DNA of 33,247 nt from an uncultured Verrucomicrobia subdivision 3 bacterium (GTDB lineage Bacteria > Verrucomicrobiota > Verrucomicrobiia > Limisphaerales > UBA11358), in NCBI GenBank assembly GCA_903884535.1, contig CAISEZ010000138.1, forward strand, positions 1 to 33,247, given 5' to 3'. A program made the position numbers and the translations under genes. Shown in pieces: positions 7,943-16,302 of this stretch (position 1 is the stretch's first letter; each line of letters starts with the position of its first letter). The notes below the pieces were generated by a model. It was not told the DNA's origin and ran no database searches. It saw nothing but the letters and a program-made list of their open reading frames with translations.

Positions 7943-8728
7943 ATGGCGTTTGAATTTACCTTTCTCGGCACCGGCACGTCGCAGGGCGTGCCGCTGATGT
8001 GCGTGGATTATCCGCCAGAATTTCTGGCGAATCCGAAAAACTGGCGCACGCGGCCGGCGATTTATGTCGCGACGGAAAAAGTGAAACTGGTCGTGGACAC
8101 GCCGCCGGATTTTCGGATGCAATGCCTGCGCGAAAAAATCCAGTGGCTCGACGCCGTGCTGGTCACGCACGCCCACGCCGACCACATTCTCGGCATGGAC
8201 GATTGCCGGCGTTTTTGCGATGCGCGCGGCGGTCGGTCGCTGCCGATTTACGCGAGCGAGGAAACGATGGCGCACCTGCGGCGCGTTTTTATTTACGCGT
8301 TTCACCAAGGACCGTGGCCGAAAGGTTATTTCATTCCGGAAGAACACGTCTTGTCCGGGCCGTTTGAAATCGGCGATTTGAAAATCACGCCGCTCGACCT
8401 GCCCCACGGGCGCATGACGACCACCGGTTATTTGTTTGAACAGGCCGGACACAAGCGGCTCGCATATTTGAGCGACTGCAAGGAAATCCCCGACGCGGCG
8501 ATGGAAAAAATTCGCGGCGTGGAAATCGCCGTGCTGGACGCGCTGCGGCCCAAACCGCATCCGACGCACATGTGCCTCGACGAGGCGCTGACGGCGGCGC
8601 GGCGCATCGGCGCGGCGCAGACTTATTTCACGCATTTGACGCATGATTACGACCACGACAAGTCGCAGGCGGAACTGCCGCCGGGCGTGAAGTTCGCGTG
8701 GGACGGACTGAAAATCATTTGCGACTAG
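7943..8728 (+). CDS. PhnP-like MBL-fold metal-dependent hydrolase
   Basis: The protein has 261 residues. It shows the metallo-beta-lactamase signature THAHADH at 75-81, plus the further metal-ligand positions PHGRM (154-158), SDCK (177-180) and THLTHDYDH (230-238). The N-terminus [13 protein letters not shown] is typical of the PhnP/phosphoribosyl cyclic phosphodiesterase-type branch. These are cytoplasmic hydrolases of cyclic phosphodiesters or related substrates binding two metal ions. The true substrate is unknown, since no phosphonate genes are nearby. The secreted GH5 gene starts 2 nt after its stop, so the two are probably cotranscribed. Confidence 0.85.
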   Translation: MAFEFTFLGTGTSQGVPLMCVDYPPEFLANPKNWRTRPAIYVATEKVKLVVDTPPDFRMQCLREKIQWLDAVLVTHAHADHILGMDDCRRFCDARGGRSLPIYASEETMAHLRRVFIYAFHQGPWPKGYFIPEEHVLSGPFEIGDLKITPLDLPHGRMTTTGYLFEQAGHKRLAYLSDCKEIPDAAMEKIRGVEIAVLDALRPKPHPTHMCLDEALTAARRIGAAQTYFTHLTHDYDHDKSQAELPPGVKFAWDGLKIICD

Positions 8729-8730
8729 CA

Positions 8731-9897
8731 ATGAAAATTAAAATTTCCATCGTCAGGGCGCTGTGCGTTTTTTTCGGATTCGTGGCCGGCGCCGCCGCCT
8801 CGGAGACCGTCTTTGTTCCGAGTAATCCCCCGGAAATGAAGCCGCTCGGCGGCCATCACACGCCGGCTTATGCCACGGCCAAACTGTTCCGGCACGGCGT
8901 CAACCTGGGTAATTATCTGGAAGTGCCGCCGGGACAAAAATGGGGCGTCACCGTTTCCACGGAGGAGTTTGGGCAGATGAAACGCGAAGGTTTTGATCAT
9001 GTGCGCGTGCCTGTCGGCTGGCATCATTACGCCGGACCCGCGCCGAATTTCACGCTGTCGCCGGAAATCTTTAGCCGCGTGGATTTCATCGTCACCAACG
9101 CGCTGGCCAACAAACTCGCAGTGATGATTAACATTCATCACTTCAACGAACTGGATCGCGACCCCGCCGGCAGCACCGAAGAATTTCTCGCGCTGTGGAA
9201 ACAAATCGCGGCGCACTACAAAAACTTTCCGCCGCTGCTGGCGTTTGAACTCGACAATGAGCCGCACGAAAACGCGACGACCACGCTGATGAATCCCATT
9301 TACGCCCGCGCCATCGCGGTCATCCGTGAAACCAATCCGCGGCGGACGCTTTTTGTGGAACCGGGCGGCTGGGGCAGCATTGACGAGTTGAAAAACCTGG
9401 TGCTGCCGCCGGACGACAACGTGATTGTCTCGGTGCATTGCTACGAGCCATTTCACTTCACGCACCAGGGCGCGGGCTGGACCACGACGGACGTGCAGCA
9501 GACCGGCATCATTTTTCCTGGCCCGCCGGCGCAGCCGCTCGTGCCGGATCCGAAATTGAATCCGAAACCTTGGGTGCGGGACTGGATTCAAAAATACAAC
9601 ACGCTGCCCACCGCCCAGAACCCGAGCAGCGCGCTGGCGTTCACGGACAAATTAAAATACGTCCACGCCTGGTCGGATTTTTACGGCCGGCCGGTTCACT
9701 TGGGCGAATTCGGCGCCTACACCAAGGCCGATCCGCAATCGCGCGCAAATTTTTACGCGGCGATGCGGCGTGCGGCCGAGCAGGAAAAACTCGGCTGGGC
9801 GATCTGGGACTGGAGCGCGAATTTTCGCTACTGGGATCCGCCCAACCATTGCGCACTGCCGGGAATGCACGCCGCGCTCTTTGGCAAAACAAATTGA
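8731..9897 (+). CDS. Secreted glycoside hydrolase family 5 (cellulase-like)
   Basis: The protein has 388 residues. ATG 8731 is chosen because it opens a clear signal peptide (MKIKISIVRALCVFFGF...AAAS). A frame running further upstream would overlap the MBL gene. GH5 hallmarks are GVNLGNYLE near the start, RVPVGWHHY, NIHHFNELD, the acid/base Glu in ELDNEPHE (E177), and the nucleophile Glu in HLGEFGAY (E326). WAIWDWSANF closes the barrel. The enzyme should cleave beta-1,4-glucan or mannan type chains outside the cytoplasm. The exact polysaccharide cannot be read from the sequence. No carbohydrate-binding module is present. Confidence 0.9.
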   Translation: MKIKISIVRALCVFFGFVAGAAASETVFVPSNPPEMKPLGGHHTPAYATAKLFRHGVNLGNYLEVPPGQKWGVTVSTEEFGQMKREGFDHVRVPVGWHHYAGPAPNFTLSPEIFSRVDFIVTNALANKLAVMINIHHFNELDRDPAGSTEEFLALWKQIAAHYKNFPPLLAFELDNEPHENATTTLMNPIYARAIAVIRETNPRRTLFVEPGGWGSIDELKNLVLPPDDNVIVSVHCYEPFHFTHQGAGWTTTDVQQTGIIFPGPPAQPLVPDPKLNPKPWVRDWIQKYNTLPTAQNPSSALAFTDKLKYVHAWSDFYGRPVHLGEFGAYTKADPQSRANFYAAMRRAAEQEKLGWAIWDWSANFRYWDPPNHCALPGMHAALFGKTN

Positions 9898-9930
9898 CCG
9901 GCTGCGGCAACGGCGGTCTAATAACAGCTA

Positions 9931-11544
9931 ATGAATTGCATACGACTGGTTATTTTGCTCGCGTTGCTGGCGCCGGTCTCCGTCCGCGCGGGCGGCGACG
10001 AGGTTGTCGTTCTATACAATTCTCGCGTGCCGGAATCCAAAGCCGTCGCCGAGCATTACGCCGCCATGCGAGCGGTGCCGGCCAAAAACATTTTCAGCTT
10101 TGCGCTCACGACCAACGAAGTCATGACGCGCGATGATTTCACGGATTTTTTGCAGAAGCCGCTGGCCGACCGACTGGAAGCGGCGGGGTTGTGGAAATTT
10201 GGCCAGGCGGAAATCGCCGGCACCAGCAACCGGCTCGCGCATTCGGAAAACCGCGTGATTCAGTCGAAAATCCGTTACGCCGTTTTGTGCTGGGGCATGC
10301 CGTTGAAAATCGCGCCCAGTTCCCGGATCGAAGCAGCGGTGGAAAAAATCACCCGGAACGAATTTCAACGCAATGAAGCCTCGGTGGATTCCGAACTCGC
10401 GTGGCTGCCGCTGCTGAAAATGGACGTGCCGCTGGCCGGGCCGCTGCCCAATCTGCTTTACGGCACCACCAATCGCGCGCAGCTCACGCCACTCAACGGC
10501 ATCCTGCTGGTAACGCGGCTCGACGGGCCGACACCGGAAATCGCCAATCAACTCGTGGACAAGGCGAGGGCAGCCGAAAGCAACGGCTTTTGGGGTCGGG
10601 CGTATTTCGACGCGCGGGGCCTGAAAACCAACGATGCGTATTTTCTCGGCGACCAATGGATTTTGACCGGCGCGGAAATCTGCCGCCAACATGGGTTCGA
10701 AATTGAAACCGACACAAATGAAGCCACGTGGCGCGCCGACGTGCCGATGAGCCACATTGCCATTTATGCCGGCTGGTATTCCACGGATGCCGATGGGCCA
10801 TTTACAGCGCCCAAAGTCGAATTCATGCCCGGGGCATTCGCCTATCATCTCCATTCGTTCAGCGCCGGCACGCTGCGCAGCGCCACGCATAACTGGTGCG
10901 GCCCGCTGCTGGACAAAGGCGCGACCTGCACGATGGGTTGCGTCTATGAACCTTACTTGCAATTCACGCCAAACATCGCCGTCTTTCTCCAGTCCTTCGG
11001 CAACGGCTTCACGTTCGGCGAAGCCGCGTGGACGGCAGCCAACGCCTTGTCCTGGCAAACCACCGTCATCGGCGATCCGCTCTATCAGCCGTTCAAAAAA
11101 CCGCTGCCGGAACTGCACGCCCAGTTGGCCCTCGCCAACAATCCGCTGATTGAATGGTCGTTTGACCGGCTGGTAAATCTGGATCTGGCGCGCGGATTAC
11201 GGGTGCCGCAACTGGCGCAATTTCTTGAAAATGTGCCCACCACCGCTCGAAGCGCCGTGCTGACGGAAAAACTCGCCGGCCTTTACGCGGAAGCCGGCAA
11301 GCCGTCCTCGGCGATCGAAACTTATCAAGCCGCGCTGAAATTAAATCCGTCGCCGCAGCAACGCATCCGCATCCGGCTCAATCTCGGAAAAAAACTCGAG
11401 GCCGAAAGCCGCGGCGCGGAGGCGGTGGAGGATTACCAAAAACTTGTCGCCGAGTCACCGGCTTATCCGGGCCGGGACATCATTGCGAACCGAGTAACGG
11501 CGCTTCAAAAATCAATCGCCGGGGCGAACGCGCCCGCCAAATAG
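9931..11544 (+). CDS. TIGR03790 family secreted protein with C-terminal TPR-like helices
   Basis: The product has 537 residues with a signal peptide (MNCIRLVILLALLAPVSVRA). The body carries the pattern of the TIGR03790 family: VVVLYNSRVPESKAVAEHY, YAVLCWGMPLKI, HIAIYAGWYSTD, GAFAYHLHSFSAGTLR and the Cys/Gly-rich WCGPLLDKGATCTMGCVYEP. The last 130 residues form TPR-like helical pairs (LAGLYAEAGKPSSAIETYQA). The family is common in Verrucomicrobia, Planctomycetes and Acidobacteria and has no established function. A cysteine-peptidase-like role has been suspected by pattern only. It starts 33 nt after the GH5 gene. Confidence 0.8.
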   Translation: MNCIRLVILLALLAPVSVRAGGDEVVVLYNSRVPESKAVAEHYAAMRAVPAKNIFSFALTTNEVMTRDDFTDFLQKPLADRLEAAGLWKFGQAEIAGTSNRLAHSENRVIQSKIRYAVLCWGMPLKIAPSSRIEAAVEKITRNEFQRNEASVDSELAWLPLLKMDVPLAGPLPNLLYGTTNRAQLTPLNGILLVTRLDGPTPEIANQLVDKARAAESNGFWGRAYFDARGLKTNDAYFLGDQWILTGAEICRQHGFEIETDTNEATWRADVPMSHIAIYAGWYSTDADGPFTAPKVEFMPGAFAYHLHSFSAGTLRSATHNWCGPLLDKGATCTMGCVYEPYLQFTPNIAVFLQSFGNGFTFGEAAWTAANALSWQTTVIGDPLYQPFKKPLPELHAQLALANNPLIEWSFDRLVNLDLARGLRVPQLAQFLENVPTTARSAVLTEKLAGLYAEAGKPSSAIETYQAALKLNPSPQQRIRIRLNLGKKLEAESRGAEAVEDYQKLVAESPAYPGRDIIANRVTALQKSIAGANAPAK

Positions 11545-11545
11545 T

Positions 11546-11575
11546 TTTTTAATTTTGCATTTTTAATTTTTAATT
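11546..11575. repeat. AT-rich spacer of TTTTTAATT units
   Basis: TTTTTAATT occurs at 11546-11554, 11560-11568 and 11567-11575 (overlapping), filling the gap between the TIGR03790 stop and the TatD start. It gives a T-run without a stem, so it is not a standard intrinsic terminator. It is one of several simple-sequence spacers in this window. Confidence 0.5.
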
Positions 11576-11580
11576 CCGTC

Positions 11581-12387
11581 ATGGCCATTTTCTTCGACAC
11601 GCACGCGCACCTGGATTATCCCGACTACGCGCCGGATTTGGCGGTGGTCATCGCCCGCGCGCAGGCGGCCGGGATTTCCAAAATCATTTCCATCGGCACC
11701 ACGCTCGAAAGCAGTGAGCGCGCGATCCAGCTCGCCGAAAATAATCCGGGCGTTTATGCCGCCGTCGGCTGGCATCCCACCGACGCGCTGACCGCGCCGG
11801 ACGATCTCCGCCCGGCGCTGCGCGAACTCGCGCGGCATCCCAAAGTCGTGGCCATCGGCGAAACCGGGCTGGATTATTTTCGGCCGCCCAGTGCCGCCGG
11901 CGGTTCCGCGGAAGACGACGTGAAATACAAAAAACGGCAGGCGGAAATTTTCCGGCAGCAGTTGGAAGTCGCCGCCGAGCTGGGTTTGAATTGTGTGATT
12001 CACCAGCGCGCCTCGTTTGACGACACGCTGGCGCAGCTCAAACCGTTCGCCAGCCAGGTGCGCGGGGTGTTTCATTGCTTTGGCGAATCCGTGGCCCGGT
12101 TGGAACAGATTCTGGCCATCGGCTCGATCGTCAGTTTCACCGGCATCGTCACGTTTAAAAATTCGCAAAATGTCCGCGACGCCGTGGCCGCCACGCCGCT
12201 GGGCAAATTCATGCTGGAGACGGACTGCCCCTACCTCGCGCCGGTGCCGTTTCGCGGCAAACGCTGCGAGCCGGCATTCGTGAAGGAAATTTCCGAGACC
12301 GTCGCGCAGGTGAAAAACTGCCGGCTGGCCGATTTGAGCGCGGCCACCTGCCGGACGGCGCAGGAATTTTTCCCCAAGCTGGGCTAA
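11581..12387 (+). CDS. TatD family metal-dependent DNase/hydrolase
   Basis: The protein has 268 residues, the normal TatD length. Metal ligands are visible in order: DTHAHLD (H8, H10), the Glu in AIGETGLDY (E94), VIHQR (H141), VFHCFGES (H165) and ETDCPYLAP (D215). Members of the family are 3'-5' exonucleases or general metal-dependent hydrolases of the amidohydrolase fold acting in the cytoplasm. The start ATG 11581 begins directly at the first strand of the barrel. Only an AT-rich spacer, and no Shine-Dalgarno, precedes it. Confidence 0.93.
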   Translation: MAIFFDTHAHLDYPDYAPDLAVVIARAQAAGISKIISIGTTLESSERAIQLAENNPGVYAAVGWHPTDALTAPDDLRPALRELARHPKVVAIGETGLDYFRPPSAAGGSAEDDVKYKKRQAEIFRQQLEVAAELGLNCVIHQRASFDDTLAQLKPFASQVRGVFHCFGESVARLEQILAIGSIVSFTGIVTFKNSQNVRDAVAATPLGKFMLETDCPYLAPVPFRGKRCEPAFVKEISETVAQVKNCRLADLSAATCRTAQEFFPKLG

Positions 12388-12710
12388 TCCAAAAAATCAT
12401 CCACGCCTGTCCCGTTTCTGGCGCGGAGTTTACGAGGAAGCCGGTGATTCAATTCGGCGGGCCCGCCAGATTCATGCTGACATTTTAAGCCGTTTGGCCA
12501 ATGATTCACGCGTTGGCTGAAATTGCGCTTCAGCCGAAAAAAAATCAGCCGATTTATTCTGGGAATTTAGTTGTTAAAATGGCTGGGAAATTGTGGAAGT
12601 GCGTGTCGCCGGATCAAAAATTTATGGCATCAAAGCTGCGATGATTATGACCGCGACGAGGACGTTCCCGCCGAATGTTCGAGCAAAACAACAACAACTA
12701 ATTTGACCCA
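12388..12710. other. Gene-free stretch upstream of the lipoprotein gene
   Basis: No convincing gene was found on either strand in these 323 bases. The only local structure noted is a 12-bp palindrome GGCGGGCCCGCC at 12456-12467. The last 100 bases are A-rich and presumably carry the lipoprotein promoter. No box pair was good enough to call. Confidence 0.5.
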
Positions 12711-13112
12711 ATGAAAAAAACTTTATCCATCGCCCTTGCGGCACTGCCGCTGATGCTGACGTCCTGCGCCACGCCGCCGCCGCCGGCACCGGTGGCCTTT
12801 CACAACGTGGACAACTCGGCCTTGGTGCTGGAATCGCTCGACGAAAAAACCTGCCGGATGATCCAGCCAACGCCTACCGAAAAAATTGAAAACGACACAG
12901 CGATGACGCAGGCCCGGCGTTTTCCGCAGCATCAGACCGCCGTGATCCTCTTGGAAAATTACACGGAACCCCAGGTCGGCGACGAGTTCCGCGACCGGAG
13001 CACATCGTTGTTCGTCGGCTTGCGGACACTCGGCTATGAACACATCGTCTTTCTTCAGGGCAAAGGTGTCAGCAATCCCGAAGGGCTGATTCTGCTTGCC
13101 AAATACGATTGA
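12711..13112 (+). CDS. Small lipoprotein, unknown function
   Basis: The product has 133 residues. A basic start, a hydrophobic core and the lipobox LTSC with Cys 19 (MKKTLSIALAALPLMLTSCA) mark it as a lipoprotein for signal peptidase II. After a Pro-rich linker the mature part has a mixed alpha/beta pattern (TAVILLENYTEP, SLFVGLRTLGYEHIVFL). I do not recognise the domain. The strong terminator 20 nt downstream and the gap upstream make it a likely single-gene transcript. Confidence 0.75.
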   Translation: MKKTLSIALAALPLMLTSCATPPPPAPVAFHNVDNSALVLESLDEKTCRMIQPTPTEKIENDTAMTQARRFPQHQTAVILLENYTEPQVGDEFRDRSTSLFVGLRTLGYEHIVFLQGKGVSNPEGLILLAKYD

Positions 13113-13132
13113 TATTTTTGGGTCGGGGTTGT

Positions 13133-13175
13133 CGGCCCGCCGGTTTTCCTTTGTTCCGGCGGGCCGATTTATTTT
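13133..13175 (+). terminator. Intrinsic terminator of the lipoprotein gene
   Basis: CGGCCCGCCGG at 13133-13143 pairs perfectly with CCGGCGGGCCG at 13156-13166 around a 12-nt T-rich loop. ATTTATTTT follows. The 11-bp GC stem plus T-rich tail, 20 nt after the stop, is a clear rho-independent terminator. Confidence 0.85.
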
Positions 13176-13214
13176 CCGTTGCCGCCGGAGGATTTCAATT
13201 TATATTCGCGGCGT

Positions 13215-13490
13215 ATGACCCGGCAACAAGTCCTCGATCTTTATTTTCTCAACGCGCGGCACCAGCTCGTGGAACTCGCCGCCTTTCTCGACCGCGTGGA
13301 ACGGGCCGAGGGCAAGAGTGATTTTCGTTTGAAAGCTTTCCGCACCGCGCTGAGCGGTTTGAGCGGCACCAAAAAACAGAAAGCCAAACACGCCCTGCTC
13401 GCGTTCAGCGACCCGACGATGAAGCCAGTCATTAAAGCAACCACCAAAGGGACTTGCGGCGCTTGGCGGAAAAAGTTGAGAGGGGTTTGA
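13215..13490 (+). CDS. Conserved hypothetical protein, C-terminus altered by an insert
   Basis: The product has 91 residues starting MTRQQVLDLYFLNARHQLVE and LAAFLDRVERAEGKSDFR. Similar small helical proteins recur in Verrucomicrobia, often beside TatD-like hydrolases. This is recalled; no function is assigned. ATG 13215 is preferred. A TTG at 13179 would add 12 residues, but GGAGGA at 13186 lies too far from ATG 13215 to decide. The last codons (LRGV and the TGA) fall inside the left arm of the inverted repeat described at 13473-13919. The natural end of the protein was therefore probably replaced when that unit arrived. Confidence 0.65.
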   Translation: MTRQQVLDLYFLNARHQLVELAAFLDRVERAEGKSDFRLKAFRTALSGLSGTKKQKAKHALLAFSDPTMKPVIKATTKGTCGAWRKKLRGV

Positions 13491-13919
13491 GTTGAGAGTT
13501 GAGAGAAAAACATTGAGGAGCGAACCATGTTTAATTTTGAAAAACTGGAGGTTTGGAAAAAGGCGATTGATTTTGCTGATTTCATTTACACAACCACGCG
13601 CACTTTTCCCGATGACGAACGCTTTGGGCTAACCAACCAGATGCGACGCGCGGCAGTTTCCATCTCCTCAAACATCGCCGAAGGATCGGCAAGGCATTCG
13701 CACGACGATTACGCCCGGTTTCTGGAGATTGCCACCGGCTCCGTCTTCGAGGTCGTCTCGCAATCTTTCATCGCGCAGCGGCAAGGCTATCTATCCGAAG
13801 CGGACCGCCAGCGCATTTACGCCGCCGCCGAGGAACAAAGCCGGATGTTAAGCGGCCTCCGTCGTTCCCTCGGCGTTGCATAACCGCTCTCAACTCTCAA
13901 CTCAAACCCCTCTCAACTT
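13473..13919. mobile_element. IVS-like unit: four-helix-bundle gene inside a perfect 33-bp inverted repeat
   Basis: The 33 bases at 13473-13505 are the exact reverse complement of 13887-13919. Each arm contains repeated GTTGAGAG units. Between them lies one gene (13527-13883) and almost nothing else. The left arm overlaps the stop of the upstream gene, and the right arm ends 3 nt before the ATG of the downstream gene. The same protein family was first described inside 23S rRNA intervening sequences, which have complementary ends. Here the same architecture lies between two protein genes. I saw no obvious target duplication. Confidence 0.75.
13527..13883 (+). CDS. Four-helix-bundle protein (S23/IVP family)
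   Basis: The product has 118 residues. FEKLEVWKKAIDFADFIY, FPDDERFGLTNQMRRAAVSI and SSNIAEGSARHSHDDYARFL are the signature of the 23S rRNA intervening-sequence protein family (PF05635-like). Its members form small four-helix bundles, often pentameric, with a positively charged face thought to bind nucleic acid. The diversity-generating-retroelement accessory protein Avd has the same fold. GAGGAG lies about 8 nt before ATG 13527. No reverse transcriptase or template repeat is in the window. The gene is the sole cargo of the inverted-repeat unit. Confidence 0.92.
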   Translation: MFNFEKLEVWKKAIDFADFIYTTTRTFPDDERFGLTNQMRRAAVSISSNIAEGSARHSHDDYARFLEIATGSVFEVVSQSFIAQRQGYLSEADRQRIYAAAEEQSRMLSGLRRSLGVA

Positions 13920-13922
13920 CCC

Positions 13923-14729
13923 ATGCGCTACATCGAACCGCACGCCCACATGGTCAGCCGCACGACGGATGATTACGAACGCATGGCGCTCGCCGGCTGC
14001 GAGGCTGTCTGCGAACCGGCGTTCTGGGCGGGTTTTGACCGCAGTTCGGTGGACGGGTTTCACGATTATTTCTGCCAGCTCACCGAACACGAACCCAAAC
14101 GCGCCGCCAAGTTTGGCCTGAAACATTTTTGCTGGCTGTGCATCAATTCCAAGGAAGCCGAGGACGTAACACTCGCCGGGGAAGTCATCGCGCTGATCCC
14201 AAAATTTATCGGACGAGAAAATGTTCTGGGTATCGGCGAAATCGGCTTGAACAAAAATTCGCGGAACGAACTGCGCGTGCTGGAAATGCAGGTGGAACTC
14301 GCGGCGAAACACGATCAATTGATTCTAGTTCACACGCCGCATCTGGAAGACAAGTTGAAAGGCACGCGGCTGATCCTCGACGTTTTGAAAAACGACCGGC
14401 GCATCCGGCCGGAGCGCGTCATCATTGACCACGTCGAGGAGCACACGGTGGAAATGGTTTTAGCCGCCGGCATGTGGGCGGGCATGACGCTGTATCCCGA
14501 AACCAAATGCACGCCGGCGCGGGCGATTGACGTTTTGGAAACCTACGGCGACGAAAACATCTGGATGAACAGCGCGTGCGACTGGGGCGTCAGCGATCCG
14601 CTCGCCGTGCCCAAGACCGCGCGGGAAATGAAAAAGCGCGGGCATCTCGCCGGCGCGATTGAGAAAATCATTTTCGCGAATCCGAAAAAATTTCTGCGCC
14701 AGTCCGCGAACTTCAAACTCGGCAAGTGA
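13923..14729 (+). CDS. TatD-like metal-dependent hydrolase
   Basis: The product has 268 residues of the amidohydrolase fold. EPHAHM (H7, H9), GIGEIGLN (E106), LVHTPH (H137), IIDHVEEHT (H170) and NSACDWGVSDP (D220) give the full metal-ligand set. It is divergent from the TatD at 11581 and closer to the hydrolases found in ebo-type clusters (recalled). No other ebo gene is present here. The ATG lies 3 nt after the right arm of the inverted repeat. There is no Shine-Dalgarno, and in the RNA the upstream bases would be in a long stem. Confidence 0.85.
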   Translation: MRYIEPHAHMVSRTTDDYERMALAGCEAVCEPAFWAGFDRSSVDGFHDYFCQLTEHEPKRAAKFGLKHFCWLCINSKEAEDVTLAGEVIALIPKFIGRENVLGIGEIGLNKNSRNELRVLEMQVELAAKHDQLILVHTPHLEDKLKGTRLILDVLKNDRRIRPERVIIDHVEEHTVEMVLAAGMWAGMTLYPETKCTPARAIDVLETYGDENIWMNSACDWGVSDPLAVPKTAREMKKRGHLAGAIEKIIFANPKKFLRQSANFKLGK

Positions 14730-14770
14730 CGCTGGCAAAATTCAATGCCGTTTGCTAACCTGCCGGCGCA

Positions 14771-15553
14771 ATGAAATTTCTCGCGGGTTCATGGGTGGGC
14801 GACTGGTTGACCGGGCTGGGCCGCATCGCGGCGCTGGCTGTGGAGGCCACCGTTTCCCTGCTCACGCTCAAGGTCTCCTGGCGCGATCTGCTCTACCAGA
14901 TTTATTTCATCGGCATCAAATCGCAGTCGGTCGTCATCATCACCGGCGGTTTCACGGGCATGGTGCTGGGCGTGTCGGCGTATATCCAATTTCACAAAAT
15001 CAAAATGGACACCGCCACGCTCGCGGTCGTGGGCGTCTCCATGTGCGATGAACTCGGCCCGGTGCTGACGGCACTGATGGTGGCGGGACGCGTGGGCGCG
15101 GCCATCGCGGCGGAAATCGGCACGATGCGCGTGACCGAGCAGATTGACGCGTTGCGCACGCTGGCAACGCACCCGGTGGATTATCTGGTGGTGCCGCGGC
15201 TGCTGGCTTCCACATTGGCGCTGCCGCTGCTGACGATTGAATCCATCACCATCGGCATCGGCGCAAGTTATCTGGTAGGCGTTTATCTGCTGGGGATTGA
15301 TCCAGTGTATTCGTGGTATAATATGCTGAAATACACCGGCAACATTGATCTGATATTCGGGCTGATCAAGGCGTTCGTCTATGGCGGCATCATCGCGCTC
15401 ATCGGCTGCTACAAGGGCATGTCCTGCAGCGTGGGTGCGCAGGGCGTTGGCCGGGCAACGACGGAGGCGGTGGTGTATTCGTCCATCACCATACTCATCA
15501 CCAACTTTTTCCTGACGCTGATATTGCAACGCGTCGCTACGATGGGGCTATGA
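14771..15553 (+). CDS. mlaE: MlaE-type ABC lipid transporter permease
   Basis: The product has 260 residues with about five to six membrane segments. It shows the MlaE/YrbE pattern GFTGMVLGVSAYIQF, DELGPVLTALMVAGRVGAAI, AAEIGTMRVTEQIDALRT, and the C-terminal SVGAQGVGRATTEAVVYSSI. It should sit in the inner membrane and move phospholipids between the membranes with the ATPase and MCE subunits encoded next. It is the first gene of a tight plus-strand operon. Its stop overlaps the start of the ATPase gene (ATGA-type, 15550-15553). Confidence 0.93.
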   Translation: MKFLAGSWVGDWLTGLGRIAALAVEATVSLLTLKVSWRDLLYQIYFIGIKSQSVVIITGGFTGMVLGVSAYIQFHKIKMDTATLAVVGVSMCDELGPVLTALMVAGRVGAAIAAEIGTMRVTEQIDALRTLATHPVDYLVVPRLLASTLALPLLTIESITIGIGASYLVGVYLLGIDPVYSWYNMLKYTGNIDLIFGLIKAFVYGGIIALIGCYKGMSCSVGAQGVGRATTEAVVYSSITILITNFFLTLILQRVATMGL

Positions 15554-16299
15554 TTGAAGTCCGCCAACTCTCCAAAGCGTTCGGCGCGCAGAAAGTGCTC
15601 GCCGACGTGAATTTGCGCATCGAGAGCGGCGAATCCGTGGCGATCATCGGCCGCAGCGGCGGCGGCAAAAGCGTTCTGCTCAAGCACATCATCGCGCTGC
15701 TGCAGCCGGATGCCGGCGATGTGCTGATTGACGGTGAAAGCATCGTGCGCATGAATGAACGGCAGTTGCTGCGCATCCGCGAGAAATTCGGCATGGTGTT
15801 CCAAGGCGCGGCGCTGTTCGACTCGATGTCCGTGGCGGAAAACGTGGCGTTTCCGCTGGTGCGCAAAAAAAAGAAATACACGGCGGGCGAAATCGAAAAA
15901 CGGGTGGCGCAGGCGCTGGAAATGGTGGACCTGCCGGGCACGCAGAAAAAAAATCCGGCGGAACTTTCAGGCGGGATGCGCAAGCGCGTCGGGCTGGCGC
16001 GGGCGATTGTTTACGAACCGCAGATTCTGCTTTATGATGAGCCGACGACGGGACTGGACCCGATTGTGTCGGACAGCATTGACAAATTGATCATCCGGGT
16101 GCGCGACCATTTCAAGGTCACGTCGGTGGTGGTGACGCACGACATGCGGAGCGCGCGGCGCGTGGGCAACCGCGTGCTGATGCTGCACGAGAAAAAAATA
16201 TACGCAAACGCAGCGCCGGAGGAATTTTTCGCGTCGCAAGACCCGATCGTCCGGCAGTTCATTGACGGCGTGGCGGATCCGCAGGAAGCAATCTTTTGA
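15550..16299 (+). CDS. mlaF: MlaF-type ABC transporter ATP-binding protein
   Basis: The product has 249 residues with a complete ABC ATPase set: Walker A GRSGGGKS (34-41), signature LSGGMRKR (139-146), Walker B ILLYDEPTTGLDP (159-171) and the H-loop VVTHDM. The variant LSGGMRKRVGLARAI is typical of MCE-linked importers/exporters such as MlaF. It drives lipid transport by the MlaE permease, whose gene overlaps by 4 nt. The MCE gene follows after 3 nt. Confidence 0.95.
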   Translation: MIEVRQLSKAFGAQKVLADVNLRIESGESVAIIGRSGGGKSVLLKHIIALLQPDAGDVLIDGESIVRMNERQLLRIREKFGMVFQGAALFDSMSVAENVAFPLVRKKKKYTAGEIEKRVAQALEMVDLPGTQKKNPAELSGGMRKRVGLARAIVYEPQILLYDEPTTGLDPIVSDSIDKLIIRVRDHFKVTSVVVTHDMRSARRVGNRVLMLHEKKIYANAAPEEFFASQDPIVRQFIDGVADPQEAIF

Positions 16300-16302
16300 A
16301 TC

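Noticed and set aside
13473..13919. Diversity-generating retroelement
   Set aside because: The four-helix protein has the Avd fold, but no reverse transcriptase, template repeat or variable repeat is present.
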